A stretch of 64,000 nt of DNA from an uncultured Nesterenkonia sp. (GCA_947494195.1 CANLUC010000002.1:1-64000), one strand, 5' to 3'; numbered from the stretch's first letter, positions 25,211 through 34,433 are shown. The notes: a model not told the origin generated them from the letters alone. Translations and numbers: made by a program.

Positions 25211-26152
25211 TCACTGAACCGAAGCGAAGGAGACTCCGACCAGCTCTTCTGACCTGCGCCAGATCCGTTGCGCGGCGTCTGGATCATCGAGTGGGGAGTA
25301 GAGCTTCTGCAGAGCCGGGGCACCTCCCAGGTGTTGGAATCCTCCGGGGCCCCAGAACTGCCCACCTTGAGCTGTGGGGGAGGTGGCTGCCGCCAGCGCG
25401 GGCAACCCAGCACTGTCGACGGTCCCGGTCACCCCGAGCCGGGAGAGCATGCGGATGACCCGGCGGCTTGCGGTCGGACGTGCACGCCCCAGTTCGGGTC
25501 GAGCAGCGAGCAGCGATGTCGGCGCGATCCCCGGATGGGAGATATTGCTGCTCAGACCCCATTGGTGTGCTCGGCTGCGCCGGTCCAGTTCGAGCGCGAA
25601 CAGGCCGAAAGCGATCTTTGACTGTCTGTAGGCGTTCATTCCGCTATAGGAACGCTCCCAGTTCAGGTCATCCCAGTTGATGGATCCGCTGACGGCAGCA
25701 ATGCTCAGCTGTGAGGTCACCCGTGCACCACCGGCACGCAGAAGAGGGAAAAGCTGGGCTGTCAGAGCAAAGTGCCCCAGATGGTTGGTGCCGAGCTGGA
25801 GTTCGAACCCGTCCGCCGTCGTCGTCCGGGCAGGTGGAGTCATGACACCGGCGTTGTTGATCAGGATGTGGACCGGCTTCCCAACTTCTCGCATGCTCTG
25901 CGCAAAGCCGGCGATCGACTCCAGCGAAGAGAGGTCCAGATCCCCGAGTTCGATATGGGCTTCCCGGTTATCCCGCAGGATCGAGGAGATGACGGCCTCC
26001 CCTTTGTCCCGGTTGCGCACCGGGAGGACAACCTCTGCGCCTGCTGCGGCGATTCTGGCTGCGATCTGCAGCCCCATGCCGTCGCTTCCGCCAGTGACGA
26101 CGGCTCGACGACCCGAGAGGTCAGGAACAGCAAAATCGATCTCTTGATTCAT
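25211..26152 (-). CDS. Short-chain dehydrogenase/reductase
   Basis: A 313-residue SDR of the retinol-dehydrogenase/WW-domain-oxidoreductase-like type. The nucleotide-binding motif is TGGSDGMG (about 19-26), followed by NNAGVM, a Ser in the SIAAVSG region and the YxxxK motif YRQSKIAFGLF. It should use NAD(P)H to reduce or oxidise a small carbonyl/alcohol; substrate unknown. ATG at 26150-26152 follows AAGGAGCGAGAA. It diverges from an HTH regulator with a palindromic operator between them, so it is probably that regulator's target. Confidence 0.88.
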   Translation of the reverse strand: MNQEIDFAVPDLSGRRAVVTGGSDGMGLQIAARIAAAGAEVVLPVRNRDKGEAVISSILRDNREAHIELGDLDLSSLESIAGFAQSMREVGKPVHILINNAGVMTPPARTTTADGFELQLGTNHLGHFALTAQLFPLLRAGGARVTSQLSIAAVSGSINWDDLNWERSYSGMNAYRQSKIAFGLFALELDRRSRAHQWGLSSNISHPGIAPTSLLAARPELGRARPTASRRVIRMLSRLGVTGTVDSAGLPALAAATSPTAQGGQFWGPGGFQHLGGAPALQKLYSPLDDPDAAQRIWRRSEELVGVSFASVQ

Positions 26153-26223
26153 TTCTCGCTCCTTGAGGTGAAGTTGTTCCACCCACTCTCCCGCTGCGGG
26201 AAGAGAATAGGCAGAGTCCACCT

Positions 26224-26282
26224 CACCAGGGACGCGCAGTCCCTGGTGCACATCGGCGAAGGGGGACTCACAATCCCTGGTG
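26224..26282. promoter_or_regulatory. Operator between SDR and HTH regulator genes
   Basis: A perfect ten-base inverted repeat, CACCAGGGAC (26224-26233) and GTCCCTGGTG (26239-26248) with a five-base spacer, followed by a third half-site TCCCTGGTG (26274-26282). It lies in the 183-base gap between the divergent genes and is most simply read as the binding site of the HTH regulator encoded at 26336. Confidence 0.75.
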
Positions 26283-26335
26283 CCGAGATCGGTGTGCCGG
26301 TAGAACTTGGAGGACAACAGACCGAGGAGGCACCC

Positions 26336-27250
26336 ATGCCCATGGACCGCACCGAGCTGGCGCAGTTTCTCAAACGACGCCGGGAACTTCTGCAGCCCGA
26401 GGACGTCGGCCTGCCTCGGGGAGAGCGCCGACGCACCGGCGGACTGCGCCGGGAGGAGGTGGCAGTCCTATGCCACATGTCCGCGGACTACTACACCCGC
26501 CTGGAGCAGCAGCGCGGTGCGCAGCCCTCCGAGCAGATGATCGCCTCCATCGCTCAGGGACTCCACCTCTCACTGGATGAACGCGACCATCTCTTCAGAC
26601 TCACCGGGCGAAACTCGCCCAGCCGGGGCCCGGGCAGCGCCCACATCAGTCCAGGCCTGTTGCGCATCCTCGATCGACTCACTGACACCCCTGCGGAGAT
26701 CGTGACCGAGCTCGGGCAGACCCTGAGACAGACGCCGCTGGGCGCCGCTCTCACCGGGGACCTGACCAGGTTCTCGGGCCCCGCCCGCAGCATCGGTTAT
26801 CGGTGGTTCACTGACCCGGGCACCCGTCGGCTCTACCGCTCCGATGATCATCCGTTCCTCACCCGGCTCTGGGTCTCGCACCTGCGCCAGGTCGCGACCC
26901 TGCGAGGTCCCGGATCCGAGGCAGCGCACTTGGTGACGCTGCTGCTCGAGAGCAATGCGGAGTTCCGGGACACCTGGAGCAAGCACGAGGTCGGGCTGCA
27001 GCCTTTCGAGGTGAAGCACTTCGTCCACCCCCGAGGTGGGAGCCTTGGAGTTGAACTGTCAGTCACTGGTGGACCGGAATCAACTGCATACGCTGCTGGT
27101 CTACACGGCGGCCCCTGGCACGGAAAGCTACGAGAAGCTGCAGCTGCTGTCAGTGATCGGTTCGGTTTCGCACTGACCTTTATCGCTCCTCCGCCCCTGT
27201 TCAACACGACGACGTCGTCGCTGGTGACGGGAAAAGCACCCTTCGGCTGA
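26336..27250 (+). CDS. HTH regulator with MmyB-like ligand-binding domain
   Basis: A 304-residue regulator. The N-terminal Xre-type helix-turn-helix (about 10-75) has RRTGGLRREEVAVLCHMSADYYTRLEQ, the signature of the actinobacterial HTH_31/MmyB family, and the C-terminal MmyB-like domain (about 110-270) is thought to bind a fatty acid-like or other hydrophobic ligand. Members usually sit divergent from one SDR or oxidoreductase gene, as here. ATG at 26336 follows GAGGAGGCACCC. Confidence 0.88.
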   Translation: MPMDRTELAQFLKRRRELLQPEDVGLPRGERRRTGGLRREEVAVLCHMSADYYTRLEQQRGAQPSEQMIASIAQGLHLSLDERDHLFRLTGRNSPSRGPGSAHISPGLLRILDRLTDTPAEIVTELGQTLRQTPLGAALTGDLTRFSGPARSIGYRWFTDPGTRRLYRSDDHPFLTRLWVSHLRQVATLRGPGSEAAHLVTLLLESNAEFRDTWSKHEVGLQPFEVKHFVHPRGGSLGVELSVTGGPESTAYAAGLHGGPWHGKLREAAAAVSDRFGFALTFIAPPPLFNTTTSSLVTGKAPFG

Positions 27251-27312
27251 TACTGCCGGATACTCTCAGCTCCAATGCGCTGCACCCTGCACCGCCGAGA
27301 AGAATCGATCCG

Positions 27313-27747
27313 ATGAGAAAACGACACCGCTGGGCCTTGGTGGCTGCTGCCCTAGTGGTCCTCAACATGGCAGTTCAGTCGATGATCAGCTTCTACGACG
27401 ACCTCGGAGAAGGACAGTACGGGACTGATTATGAGATCAGATGGGCGGTCGATTTCGGGATCTACCTCGCCTACCTCTCAGGACTCGCCTGTATCGATTT
27501 CTTGCGTCGTCGATGGGCGCGGATCGTCCTAGGTGTGGTCCTCGCTTTCGGCGCAACGGCCGCCGTCGGCCTCCTCACGCTTGGCTATCTCAATGGTGAC
27601 GCCCTCGGCGGCGGCTTGCTCCTGCTCATGGGCTACTTCATGAACATCATCCTGGGTCTTGCGCTCTGCGCCCTCGTGCACAAGCAACACCACCTCACCT
27701 CCGCGGCCCGAGGCGCCGGACCGGCGGGAAGCCCCGCGAGATCCTGA
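27313..27747 (+). CDS. Small hypothetical membrane protein
   Basis: A 144-residue protein with four predicted helices (about 8-28, 45-62, 68-90 and 98-122) and a His-containing C-terminal tail (VHKQHHLTSAARG). No family recognised. ATG has GAGAAGAATCGATCCG upstream. It lies between the HTH regulator and an acetyltransferase in the same direction. Confidence 0.6.
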   Translation: MRKRHRWALVAAALVVLNMAVQSMISFYDDLGEGQYGTDYEIRWAVDFGIYLAYLSGLACIDFLRRRWARIVLGVVLAFGATAAVGLLTLGYLNGDALGGGLLLLMGYFMNIILGLALCALVHKQHHLTSAARGAGPAGSPARS

Positions 27748-27822
27748 ATGCGTCACCCTTCCCTCCGGTGCTTTCCTATACCCGAGCGAGACGAGCCCTG
27801 CTGGGGGTGGCACGATGACCTC

Positions 27823-28317
27823 ATGGGTTTCCTCATCAGAGAAGCAGAGCCGAGTGACGCCTCAGCCTTGGCCACGCTGCACATCGCCGCCTGGCGGGAG
27901 GCCTACACGCATCTGCTCCCTAGTGGATTCTTTTCGGAGGAACACATCGCCGGTCGACACAAGATGTGGGCCCAGGTTCTGGGGAAACCTCGAGACGGGT
28001 CGAGCGTCCAGGTGGCGGAAAATCACGGGTCGCTTGTGGGATTCGCGTGGACAGGTGCAACCACGGAAACGGAGAAGCAACCGCCTCCGCGTGAACGTCA
28101 GCTCTATGCGATCTACGTCTTAGCAAGCCACTACGGCACCGGTGCCGGTCAGTCGCTGCTTGACGAGGCTCTCGGAAACGACCCCGCAATGCTGTGGGTC
28201 GCGAAAGAGAACCCTAGAGCGATTGCATTCTATGTCCGCAACGGATTCAGGTTCGACGGCGCCGAACAGACCGATCCGGCCGCTCCCAGGATCACCGACG
28301 CCCGCATGATCCGGTAG
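27823..28317 (+). CDS. GNAT-family N-acetyltransferase
   Basis: A 164-residue GNAT protein: N-terminal IREAEPSDASALATLHIAAWREAY, a motif A core (QLYAIYVLASHYGTGAGQSLLDEAL) carrying the acetyl-CoA pyrophosphate loop, and a C-terminal NPRAIAFYVRNGFRFDG motif B. The substrate cannot be predicted. ATG at 27823 is chosen as the family-typical start. Confidence 0.85.
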   Translation: MGFLIREAEPSDASALATLHIAAWREAYTHLLPSGFFSEEHIAGRHKMWAQVLGKPRDGSSVQVAENHGSLVGFAWTGATTETEKQPPPRERQLYAIYVLASHYGTGAGQSLLDEALGNDPAMLWVAKENPRAIAFYVRNGFRFDGAEQTDPAAPRITDARMIR

Positions 28318-28388
28318 CGAAGCGATCTCCACCCGGAGATCACTTGGCGTGCCGCACCCGCCGCTCCGACAGCAGAGTAACGCCCCGG

Positions 28389-28892
28389 CTAGCTCAAGGG
28401 CTTTCGCATCTTGAAGTTTCGCAGAGCGACACCCCGGGTGACCGAATGCTGTTCCGCGACGACAGCAAACCCGTGGCGCTCAAAGAATGGCCTCGCGGTG
28501 ATGCTCACATCAGCCGTCAGTTCACCCACGTTCCCTTCACGGGTTCGCTGCTCGCAAGAAGCAAGCAGCGCACTTGCCACTCCGCGCCGCAGAAACGTCG
28601 GCGCGACGAACATCGTGTCTACGTACCCGTCAGGGCTCACATCTGAGAACCCGACCACCTGCCCTGCCACGGTCCCGACGACACTGTTCCGGGACAGCAT
28701 CGCAGCGTTCCAGCACTGAAGGTCCCGTCCATCTGGGGCAGCCCAGGCCTGGATCTGTTGGGCTGTGTAGTCCGCAGAAGCGGTTTCAGTGACGGCAGCC
28801 AAGAACACCTGCAACGTGTCAGCCGCATCCTGGTTCTCATACGGACGCACTTCGACTGCGTCACCGGTGACTGGCGGGGAGCTCACCCACAT
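28389..28892 (-). CDS. GNAT-family N-acetyltransferase
   Basis: A 167-residue GNAT protein beginning near VEVRPYENQDAADTLQVF, with GYVDTMFVAPTFLRRGVASALLA as the acetyl-CoA binding core and ITARPFFERHGFAVVAEQ near the C-terminus. It resembles the YafP group. The ATG at 28892 has a poor ribosome site; a GTG a few codons in is possible. It converges on the neighbouring GNAT gene. Confidence 0.82.
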   Translation of the reverse strand: MWVSSPPVTGDAVEVRPYENQDAADTLQVFLAAVTETASADYTAQQIQAWAAPDGRDLQCWNAAMLSRNSVVGTVAGQVVGFSDVSPDGYVDTMFVAPTFLRRGVASALLASCEQRTREGNVGELTADVSITARPFFERHGFAVVAEQHSVTRGVALRNFKMRKPLS

Positions 28893-28946
28893 ACTCTGCC
28901 ATCAGCTGGAGCCAGGAGTCATTCACAGCGCGAGTGAAGCGGTCCT

Positions 28947-29479
28947 CTAACGAGCAATCCGGAGAAGTTCGAGTTTCGGAGTTGGATCACTACGTAGTCG
29001 CGCGTGCGTTTCCACATCGAATCGTTCGTTTCCATACTGCAACTTCTGACGCTGAACTCCTTCGGGGTTGAATCCGGCGTTGGTAGCAACTTTGCATGAC
29101 GCCGGATTGTTGACCCGATGTCCAAGTTCCAGGCGGAACAGACCGTCGATGAATGCTTCGGCCGTGATCGAGGCGAGGGCACGTGAGGCATACCCGTAGC
29201 CGCGGGCTTCCCCGACAAGCCAATAGTGCGCCCAGGCGGTGCCATGACCCCGTTCGATGGCCGATAACCCAACATTTCCGACCACTGCACCGTCAGCGAC
29301 GACCGCCCAATTCCGAGAGTAGCTGGTCGACGAGAGGTGTTCCTTGATGTACTCGCGGGCACGCTCAGGGTCGGGGGGACCACATCGCTGAACTGAAGAT
29401 GGAGATCCGAATTCGCTCGATACGGAGTCGAAAGTGCGGGAGCATCGGCGTGAGTCCAGGGACGCAGTAGAGCAGTCAC
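28947..29479 (-). pseudogene. RimJ/RimL-type GNAT acetyltransferase with frameshift
   Basis: The N-terminal part (MTALLRPWTHADAPALSTPY to about FSDVVPP) lies in one frame from 29479, and the rest (WAVVADGAVVGNVGLSAIE to the end at 28947) in another. The break falls in a run of six G at 29373-29378 (C on the coding strand). Adding one base restores a continuous 177-residue GNAT protein, including DPERAREYIKEHL across the join. Either a real inactivating or phase-variable slip, or a sequencing error. Confidence 0.8.
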
Positions 29480-29669
29480 GATGTGAATCCTCTCAGACCA
29501 CCGCGTCAGACAGCGCCACCACAGAAAAACCGCTCACCTATCGGGGCGGACCGCTCCCCCAGTTGGAACCGCGGGGACATCCCGCCTCGTGCTTGTCGAT
29601 CAGACAGGTTCGGAACATCATGGGTCAGGGTCGAGAGGTCCCCACCACAGCACTTGGAAGAAGGAGCAC

Positions 29670-30548
29670 GTGATCAAGGTGCAGACTGACTACATCGAAC
29701 CGGATCTCGCGGTGGTCACTGAGCTCGTCGTGCAGCTCTTGCGCGACGCCAGCCAACCGCAGTCACCCGAGCAGTGGCAATGGGTTCGATCGGGTTCTTC
29801 GTCACTGGTGATCCTTGCCGGTGAGGCTGCCGTTCGCGTCGGCCGAGATTCCGAATCAGCAGCTCAGCTGCAGAGATCCCAGAGGCTCGTCGATAGGCTG
29901 CCGACGCTGACTTTCAAAGTGCCTCGTTCCTTGACGGCTCCCGCCACCCACTCCGGCGTCACCGGGGTCGCGGTTGAACGCATTCATGGTCAGCCCCACC
30001 CTCCTGAACCGGTCGCTCCACACTTGTTGCGGGCTCTCCTGGATGAGATCCACGCCATTCCCCTGCAGGAGCTGAGGCCGAACTTAGCTCCGGCCCGCGC
30101 GTTCTACGGCGGCAAGTCCTGGCAGCTGGTGTTGAGTGAGCGAGTTGTGCCCTCACTGCCTCTGCACGTGCGCGCCGAAGCCTACAAACGGATAGAAGCG
30201 CTGGCCGCTCTAGAGGCACCTTCTCTGGTGCTCAACCACAGCGACTTGGGTGGGCACAACATACATTGGCACTCCGGCAAGGTGGTCGGTGTGCTCGATT
30301 GGGACCTAGCAAGTGAGGACGATCCGGCTGAAGATGTGGCCAGCCTCGTCAATTGGCACGGTTGGCACTTGGCTCCCCAGGTGGTCGACGGCGACACCGT
30401 TCGACGGGCCGAGGTCTTTCGCGATGCATCCCCACTGATGGTGGCAGGCTTCGCCCTCCTGCGAGAGCGGCCCGAATCTGAACTGTCCCGCACGATGGAC
30501 CGCGTCACAGCGAAGCTGAGCGAGCGAAGCTCTGCACCTAGACCCTGA
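29670..30548 (+). CDS. Aminoglycoside phosphotransferase (APH)-like kinase
   Basis: About 292 residues of the APH/choline-kinase fold: an N-lobe with SSLVILAGEAAVRVG, a catalytic loop LNHSDLGGHNIHW (Brenner motif, with Asp and Asn) and the metal-binding GVLDWDLASEDDPAEDVASL. It should phosphorylate a small hydroxylated or amino substrate. Real antibiotic resistance cannot be read from this; many members act on other metabolites. GTG at 29670 follows AAGGAG closely; GTG at 29679 is an alternative. Confidence 0.8.
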   Translation: MIKVQTDYIEPDLAVVTELVVQLLRDASQPQSPEQWQWVRSGSSSLVILAGEAAVRVGRDSESAAQLQRSQRLVDRLPTLTFKVPRSLTAPATHSGVTGVAVERIHGQPHPPEPVAPHLLRALLDEIHAIPLQELRPNLAPARAFYGGKSWQLVLSERVVPSLPLHVRAEAYKRIEALAALEAPSLVLNHSDLGGHNIHWHSGKVVGVLDWDLASEDDPAEDVASLVNWHGWHLAPQVVDGDTVRRAEVFRDASPLMVAGFALLRERPESELSRTMDRVTAKLSERSSAPRP

Positions 30549-30614
30549 GGCTGGCATTCCTTGGACGACCCGCAACGGGGTAATCAGCAAGAATCCGCCG
30601 CTATGGTGTCAGCT

Positions 30615-31151
30615 ATGAACATCGCTCTGCGTCCTATGCTCCTTGAAGACGCCGCCTCTGTTGTTGCGGCTGAGGACGACGAGACGGTTCGGTGGCTCAG
30701 CGGTGGTCGCAGCACGGCAGAAGGCACACGCGCCTACATCGGGCGACTACTCGAGGACGCGGTGACTGGCTCGGCCAAGCGAGCCTTCGGCATCTGGGCG
30801 GACGGTGAGTATGTGGGAACCATCGACTACGACCCGGATGTGACCGACGCGCTTGCCCCAGGTGATGTGAACATCTCCTACAGCGTCGCTCCTTGGGCCA
30901 GAGGACATGGCGTCGCACCGCAGGCAGTGGGTCTACTGTGCGAGCTTCTGGAAGACCGTGGCGTAGGAATGCGAGCGGCCATTCGAGCAGACACTCGCAA
31001 CCCGGCCTCGGCGCGAGTGGCTCAGAAAGCCGGTTTCAAAGAGCTCCGCCAAGCGCGCAGCACCGAAGAAACAGGTGAGGATGGGATGCGAGTGGTCTTT
31101 CGGGTGTTCGTGAGGCCGCTGGTGGGACACCCTAGGTCGTGCGCCGGCTGA
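30615..31151 (+). CDS. GNAT-family N-acetyltransferase
   Basis: A 178-residue RimJ/RimL-like GNAT protein: IALRPMLLEDAASVVAAEDDE at the start, ISYSVAPWARGHGVAPQAVGLLCE as the acetyl-CoA core and NPASARVAQKAGFKEL near the end. It lies 66 bases after the APH-like gene and is probably cotranscribed. The substrate is unknown; aminoglycoside or ribosomal protein N-termini are family possibilities. Confidence 0.83.
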   Translation: MNIALRPMLLEDAASVVAAEDDETVRWLSGGRSTAEGTRAYIGRLLEDAVTGSAKRAFGIWADGEYVGTIDYDPDVTDALAPGDVNISYSVAPWARGHGVAPQAVGLLCELLEDRGVGMRAAIRADTRNPASARVAQKAGFKELRQARSTEETGEDGMRVVFRVFVRPLVGHPRSCAG

Positions 31152-31353
31152 GGAGAACAAGGGGCGGAGCTCCGCAGACTCGTGCCCATGGCCGACGCCG
31201 ATAGCCTGGACGCATATTCCCTCCGCGCCGCTGAGTACATAGAACATCTCGGCTTCATCAATGCCACGCATCCCGCAGATCGCCAGCGGAGGGGCGACGC
31301 AGATGCGCGATCGACTGTCCCCCACCGGCCTATATTTTGAAGCCTTAGACGCA

Positions 31354-31399
31354 CATCGGCCTTGCCGAAAGGACCATGATCCTTCCGGCAAGGCCGATG
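31354..31399. terminator. Strong bidirectional hairpin
   Basis: A 46-base hairpin with 14-base perfect outer arms (31354-31367 and 31386-31399) continued by AAGGA/TCCTT inside. It lies 21 bases after the aldo/keto reductase stop and about 200 bases after the GNAT gene on the other strand. Confidence 0.8.
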
Positions 31400-31419
31400 T
31401 CTCTACTTCTTCGCGCTGA

Positions 31420-32256
31420 CTACGGAATGTAGTCGAAGCTGTCCGGGTCTGGACCGGTGCGCTCGTCCTTGTTCAATCCCGAGATCGCCGCGACATCCTC
31501 CGCGCCAAGCTCGAAGTCGAAGAGGTTGAAGTTCTCCTCGATCCGGGAGCGAGTCACCGACTTCGGAAAGACGATGTGGCCTTGCTGGATGTGCCAGCGC
31601 AGGGTCACCTGGGCGACAGTGCGGTCGAGGCGCTCAGCGATCTCCTTCAGCACCGGATCCTCAAGCACCGCACCCTGTGCAATCGGGGACCATGCCTCGG
31701 TGGCGATGTTGTGCTCGGCGTCGAAGGCGCGGACTTCCTCATTGGTGAGGTACGGATGAATCTCGATCTGGTTGACCGCGGGAACAGTGTCGGTCTCATC
31801 CATCAACCGCTGCAAGTGGGACACCTGGAAGTTGGAGACGCCGATCGCCCGTGCCTTGCCGGCCTTGTGAATCTCGATCATTGCCTTCCAGGTTTCGACG
31901 TAGTCCACCTCGATGGTCGGCAACGGCCAATGGATGAGGAACAAGTCCATCTGCTCCACGCCGAGCGCACGGAGGGACCCATCGGTCGCGGCCAGGGCGT
32001 CGTCGAACTTGTGGAAGCTGTTGTTCAGCTTAGAGGTGATGAAAACCTCGTCCCGAGCGAGGCCAGACTCTTTCAAGGCTTGTCCCACCTCGGCTTCATT
32101 GCCGTACATCTGAGCGGTGTCGATGTGCCGGTAGCCGACTTCAAATGCCTCCAGGACCGCGTCCTTGGTGGTCTCGGGAGTGATCTGGAAGGTGCCGTAT
32201 CCCAGCTGCGGGATGGTGACACCATTGTTGAGTGTGATCTGAGGGACTGTGGTCAT
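31420..32256 (-). CDS. Aldo/keto reductase (2,5-diketo-D-gluconate reductase-like)
   Basis: A 278-residue AKR with the catalytic tetrad Asp (GYRHIDTAQMYGNE), Tyr in the same motif, Lys (FITSKLNN) and His (DLFLIHWPLP), and the NADPH-binding VFPKSVTRSRIEEN near the C-terminus. It belongs to the AKR5/DkgA-like branch of broad-range carbonyl reductases. ATG at 32254-32256 follows AGGAGCACCTGACG. Confidence 0.9.
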   Translation of the reverse strand: MTTVPQITLNNGVTIPQLGYGTFQITPETTKDAVLEAFEVGYRHIDTAQMYGNEAEVGQALKESGLARDEVFITSKLNNSFHKFDDALAATDGSLRALGVEQMDLFLIHWPLPTIEVDYVETWKAMIEIHKAGKARAIGVSNFQVSHLQRLMDETDTVPAVNQIEIHPYLTNEEVRAFDAEHNIATEAWSPIAQGAVLEDPVLKEIAERLDRTVAQVTLRWHIQQGHIVFPKSVTRSRIEENFNLFDFELGAEDVAAISGLNKDERTGPDPDSFDYIP

Positions 32257-32426
32257 CGTCAGGTGCTCCTTTAATAGTCGCGACGGCCGACGCACGGGCC
32301 GGGTCCATGGGCAAGAACGTGAAGAGTGGCCGTCAGTATTCCTGGTGTGGCCGGTCGGTTTGGCCCGCGAGCGCTGTCGGATGCCCGAAGAACCCAGGCA
32401 TCCGTCGGCGGGCCCTTCTCCGGGAT

Positions 32427-33269
32427 CTACGCCGCGGTCTTCGAAAGACCTACGAGTTCAGCGCTCTTGTCCCACAGTCCCGCTGCCAGCTGCGCATCCG
32501 AGGCCTGGGGGTTGGTCTTGGCGATCTTCTGCTTCTCGTAATACTGACCCGAGACCCACTCCCGTCCGGGGTTGCCCTCTGTGATCCACACCAGCGGCTC
32601 CGCGCCCTTCTCTGGGCTGATCAAGCCGGCCAGACGGCCAAGGGGCGTCTGGTAGATGAAGCGCAGCATGCTGGTGGAGTCAGAGGCGAAGCTCGTCTGA
32701 ACGTTTCCGGGGTGAAAGGCGACCGCAGAGATTCCCTGATCGGAGAACCTGCGGTCGAGTTCCTTCGCGAACAGGATATTGGCCAGCTTCGCGTCCCCGT
32801 AGGCCTTGTTGGGGGAGTACTTCCGCTCATTGTTGAGGTCATCGAGGTCGATCTTCCCGAAGATTCGCGCTGCCACACTTGAGGTGTTGATGATTGAGGC
32901 GCTGCTCGCCGTCAGAGTCTCCATCAGCAGATTGGTGAGCAGGAACGGCGCGAGGTGGTTCACCTGCAGCGTCTTCTCGAATCCATCGACCGTGCGGGTC
33001 TGATCCCCGAAGATGCCCCCGGCGTTGTTGATCAGAACGTCTATGCGGGGGTATCTGTCCTTCAGTCGCGCCGCGAGCGCCCTGACCTCGGAGAACTTGG
33101 TGAAGTCCGCGAGGAAGAATTCGGTGTTCAGCTCGTGCGCCAGAGCTTCTGTCTTCTGTTTGGAGCGTCCCACAAGGGCGACCGTGTGCCCGTCAGCAAC
33201 GAGTTGGCGGGCAGCGGCTGCTCCGATCCCGTCGCTGGCACCTGTGAGGACGATGGTTCTTCCGGGCAT
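32427..33269 (-). CDS. Short-chain dehydrogenase/reductase
   Basis: A 280-residue SDR: TGASDGIG cofactor motif at about residues 9-16, NNAGGIFG, catalytic Ser in INTSSVAA and YGDAKLANILF in place of the YxxxK helix (Y with K four residues on). It resembles the retinol-dehydrogenase-like group, as does the SDR at 25211. ATG follows GAGGAGAACGCCC. The IS481 element begins 69 bases upstream of its start and may have changed its promoter. Confidence 0.88.
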   Translation of the reverse strand: MPGRTIVLTGASDGIGAAAARQLVADGHTVALVGRSKQKTEALAHELNTEFFLADFTKFSEVRALAARLKDRYPRIDVLINNAGGIFGDQTRTVDGFEKTLQVNHLAPFLLTNLLMETLTASSASIINTSSVAARIFGKIDLDDLNNERKYSPNKAYGDAKLANILFAKELDRRFSDQGISAVAFHPGNVQTSFASDSTSMLRFIYQTPLGRLAGLISPEKGAEPLVWITEGNPGREWVSGQYYEKQKIAKTNPQASDAQLAAGLWDKSAELVGLSKTAA

Positions 33270-33338
33270 GGGCGTTCTCCTCAGTGGATGAATGTGCGAT
33301 GGCAGTGCCAATGTTTTCTGGATGAACCGCGATCTAGG

Positions 33339-34432
33339 TGTACTCGGCCACGAGGTTCGTGACACTCCGAACGGGTCATTGACGCAGAGGAGACCTCCGG
33401 GTGCGGTGGGCGATGTCTAGGTCGTCTACCGTCCGGAGGTCTCCCGTGTCCCACCGTAACGCCCGACTCAATGCCCGTGGTCGGCAACTGCTCGTTGAGC
33501 GAGTCTGTGAACAAGGCTGGGCCATCGCCCACGCAGCCAAAGCCCAAGGCGTCTCCCGCCAGTGCGCCCACCGGTGGATCAACCGCTTCCGAAAAGAAGG
33601 CTGGCCCGGCCTGCACGATCGCTCCTCTCGGCCGCGTCATTGTCCACGACAGACCCCGGCCGAGACGGAGGAAGCCATCGTCGCCCTGCGCGTCCGGCAA
33701 CGCCGTGGCCAGGACTGGATCGGCCCCGAGCTGGGCGTCCCCGCCCGCACGGTCTCACGGGTGCTGCGCCGACGCATGGTGCCCTATCTGCGCGACTGCG
33801 ACCCGCTCACCGGTGAAGTGATCCGGTCTTCGAAGACCACCGCGGTCCGCTATGAGCGCGACCGGCCCGGCGAGCTGGTCCATGTCGATGTCAAGAAGAT
33901 CGGCAAGACCCCCGAGGGCGGAGGATGGAAGGCCCACGGCCGCCAGATGGGGTCATCAGGGCAGAAGAAGCGAGCCCGGATCGGCTACGACTACGTGCAC
34001 TCGATGGTCGATGACCACTCCCGGCTGGCTTACTCCGAGATCCTGCCTGACGAGAAGGGCGCCACTTGCGCGGGGTTCATCCTTCGTGCAGCCGGCTACT
34101 TCGCAGGCCACGGCATCACCCGGATCGAGCGAGTCATCACGGACAACCATTTTTCCTACCGCCACTCAGCAGACGTGGCGGCAGCGATGAGTGCCCTCGA
34201 TGCCAGGCACAAGTTCATCAAACCTCACTGCCCGTGGCAGAACGGCAAAGTCGAGCGGTTCAACCGCACTTTACAGACCGAGTGGGCCTACCGACAGGTC
34301 TTCTTCGACAACGCTGAACGCGCCGCGGCTCTTGCCCCGTGGCTCGAGGTCTACAACAATCAACGACGCCACACCGCACTCGGCGGTCTTCCACCAACCA
34401 GTCGACTGTCACCAACCTAATGGCCGAGTACA
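33339..34432 (+). mobile_element. Complete IS481-family insertion sequence, 1094 bp
   Basis: Terminal inverted repeats of about 25-30 bases start TGTACTCGGCCA at both ends and share AGGTT-GTGACA further in, with a few mismatches. The element is flanked by a perfect six-base direct repeat TCTAGG (33333-33338 and 34433-34438), the target duplication. The intact flanks and transposase suggest a fairly recent insertion. Confidence 0.92.
33446..34420 (+). CDS. IS481-family transposase
   Basis: A 324-residue DDE transposase. An N-terminal helix-turn-helix (AKAQGVSRQCAHRWINRF) is followed by a second HTH (LGVPARTVSRVLRRR) and an rve integrase core with HVDVKKIG, the SMVDDHSRLAYSE Asp, TDNHFSYR and the Glu in WQNGKVERFNRTLQTEWAY. 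GTG at 33446 follows GGAGGTCTCCC. It appears intact. Confidence 0.95.
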   Translation: MSHRNARLNARGRQLLVERVCEQGWAIAHAAKAQGVSRQCAHRWINRFRKEGWPGLHDRSSRPRHCPRQTPAETEEAIVALRVRQRRGQDWIGPELGVPARTVSRVLRRRMVPYLRDCDPLTGEVIRSSKTTAVRYERDRPGELVHVDVKKIGKTPEGGGWKAHGRQMGSSGQKKRARIGYDYVHSMVDDHSRLAYSEILPDEKGATCAGFILRAAGYFAGHGITRIERVITDNHFSYRHSADVAAAMSALDARHKFIKPHCPWQNGKVERFNRTLQTEWAYRQVFFDNAERAAALAPWLEVYNNQRRHTALGGLPPTSRLSPT

Positions 34433-34433
34433 T

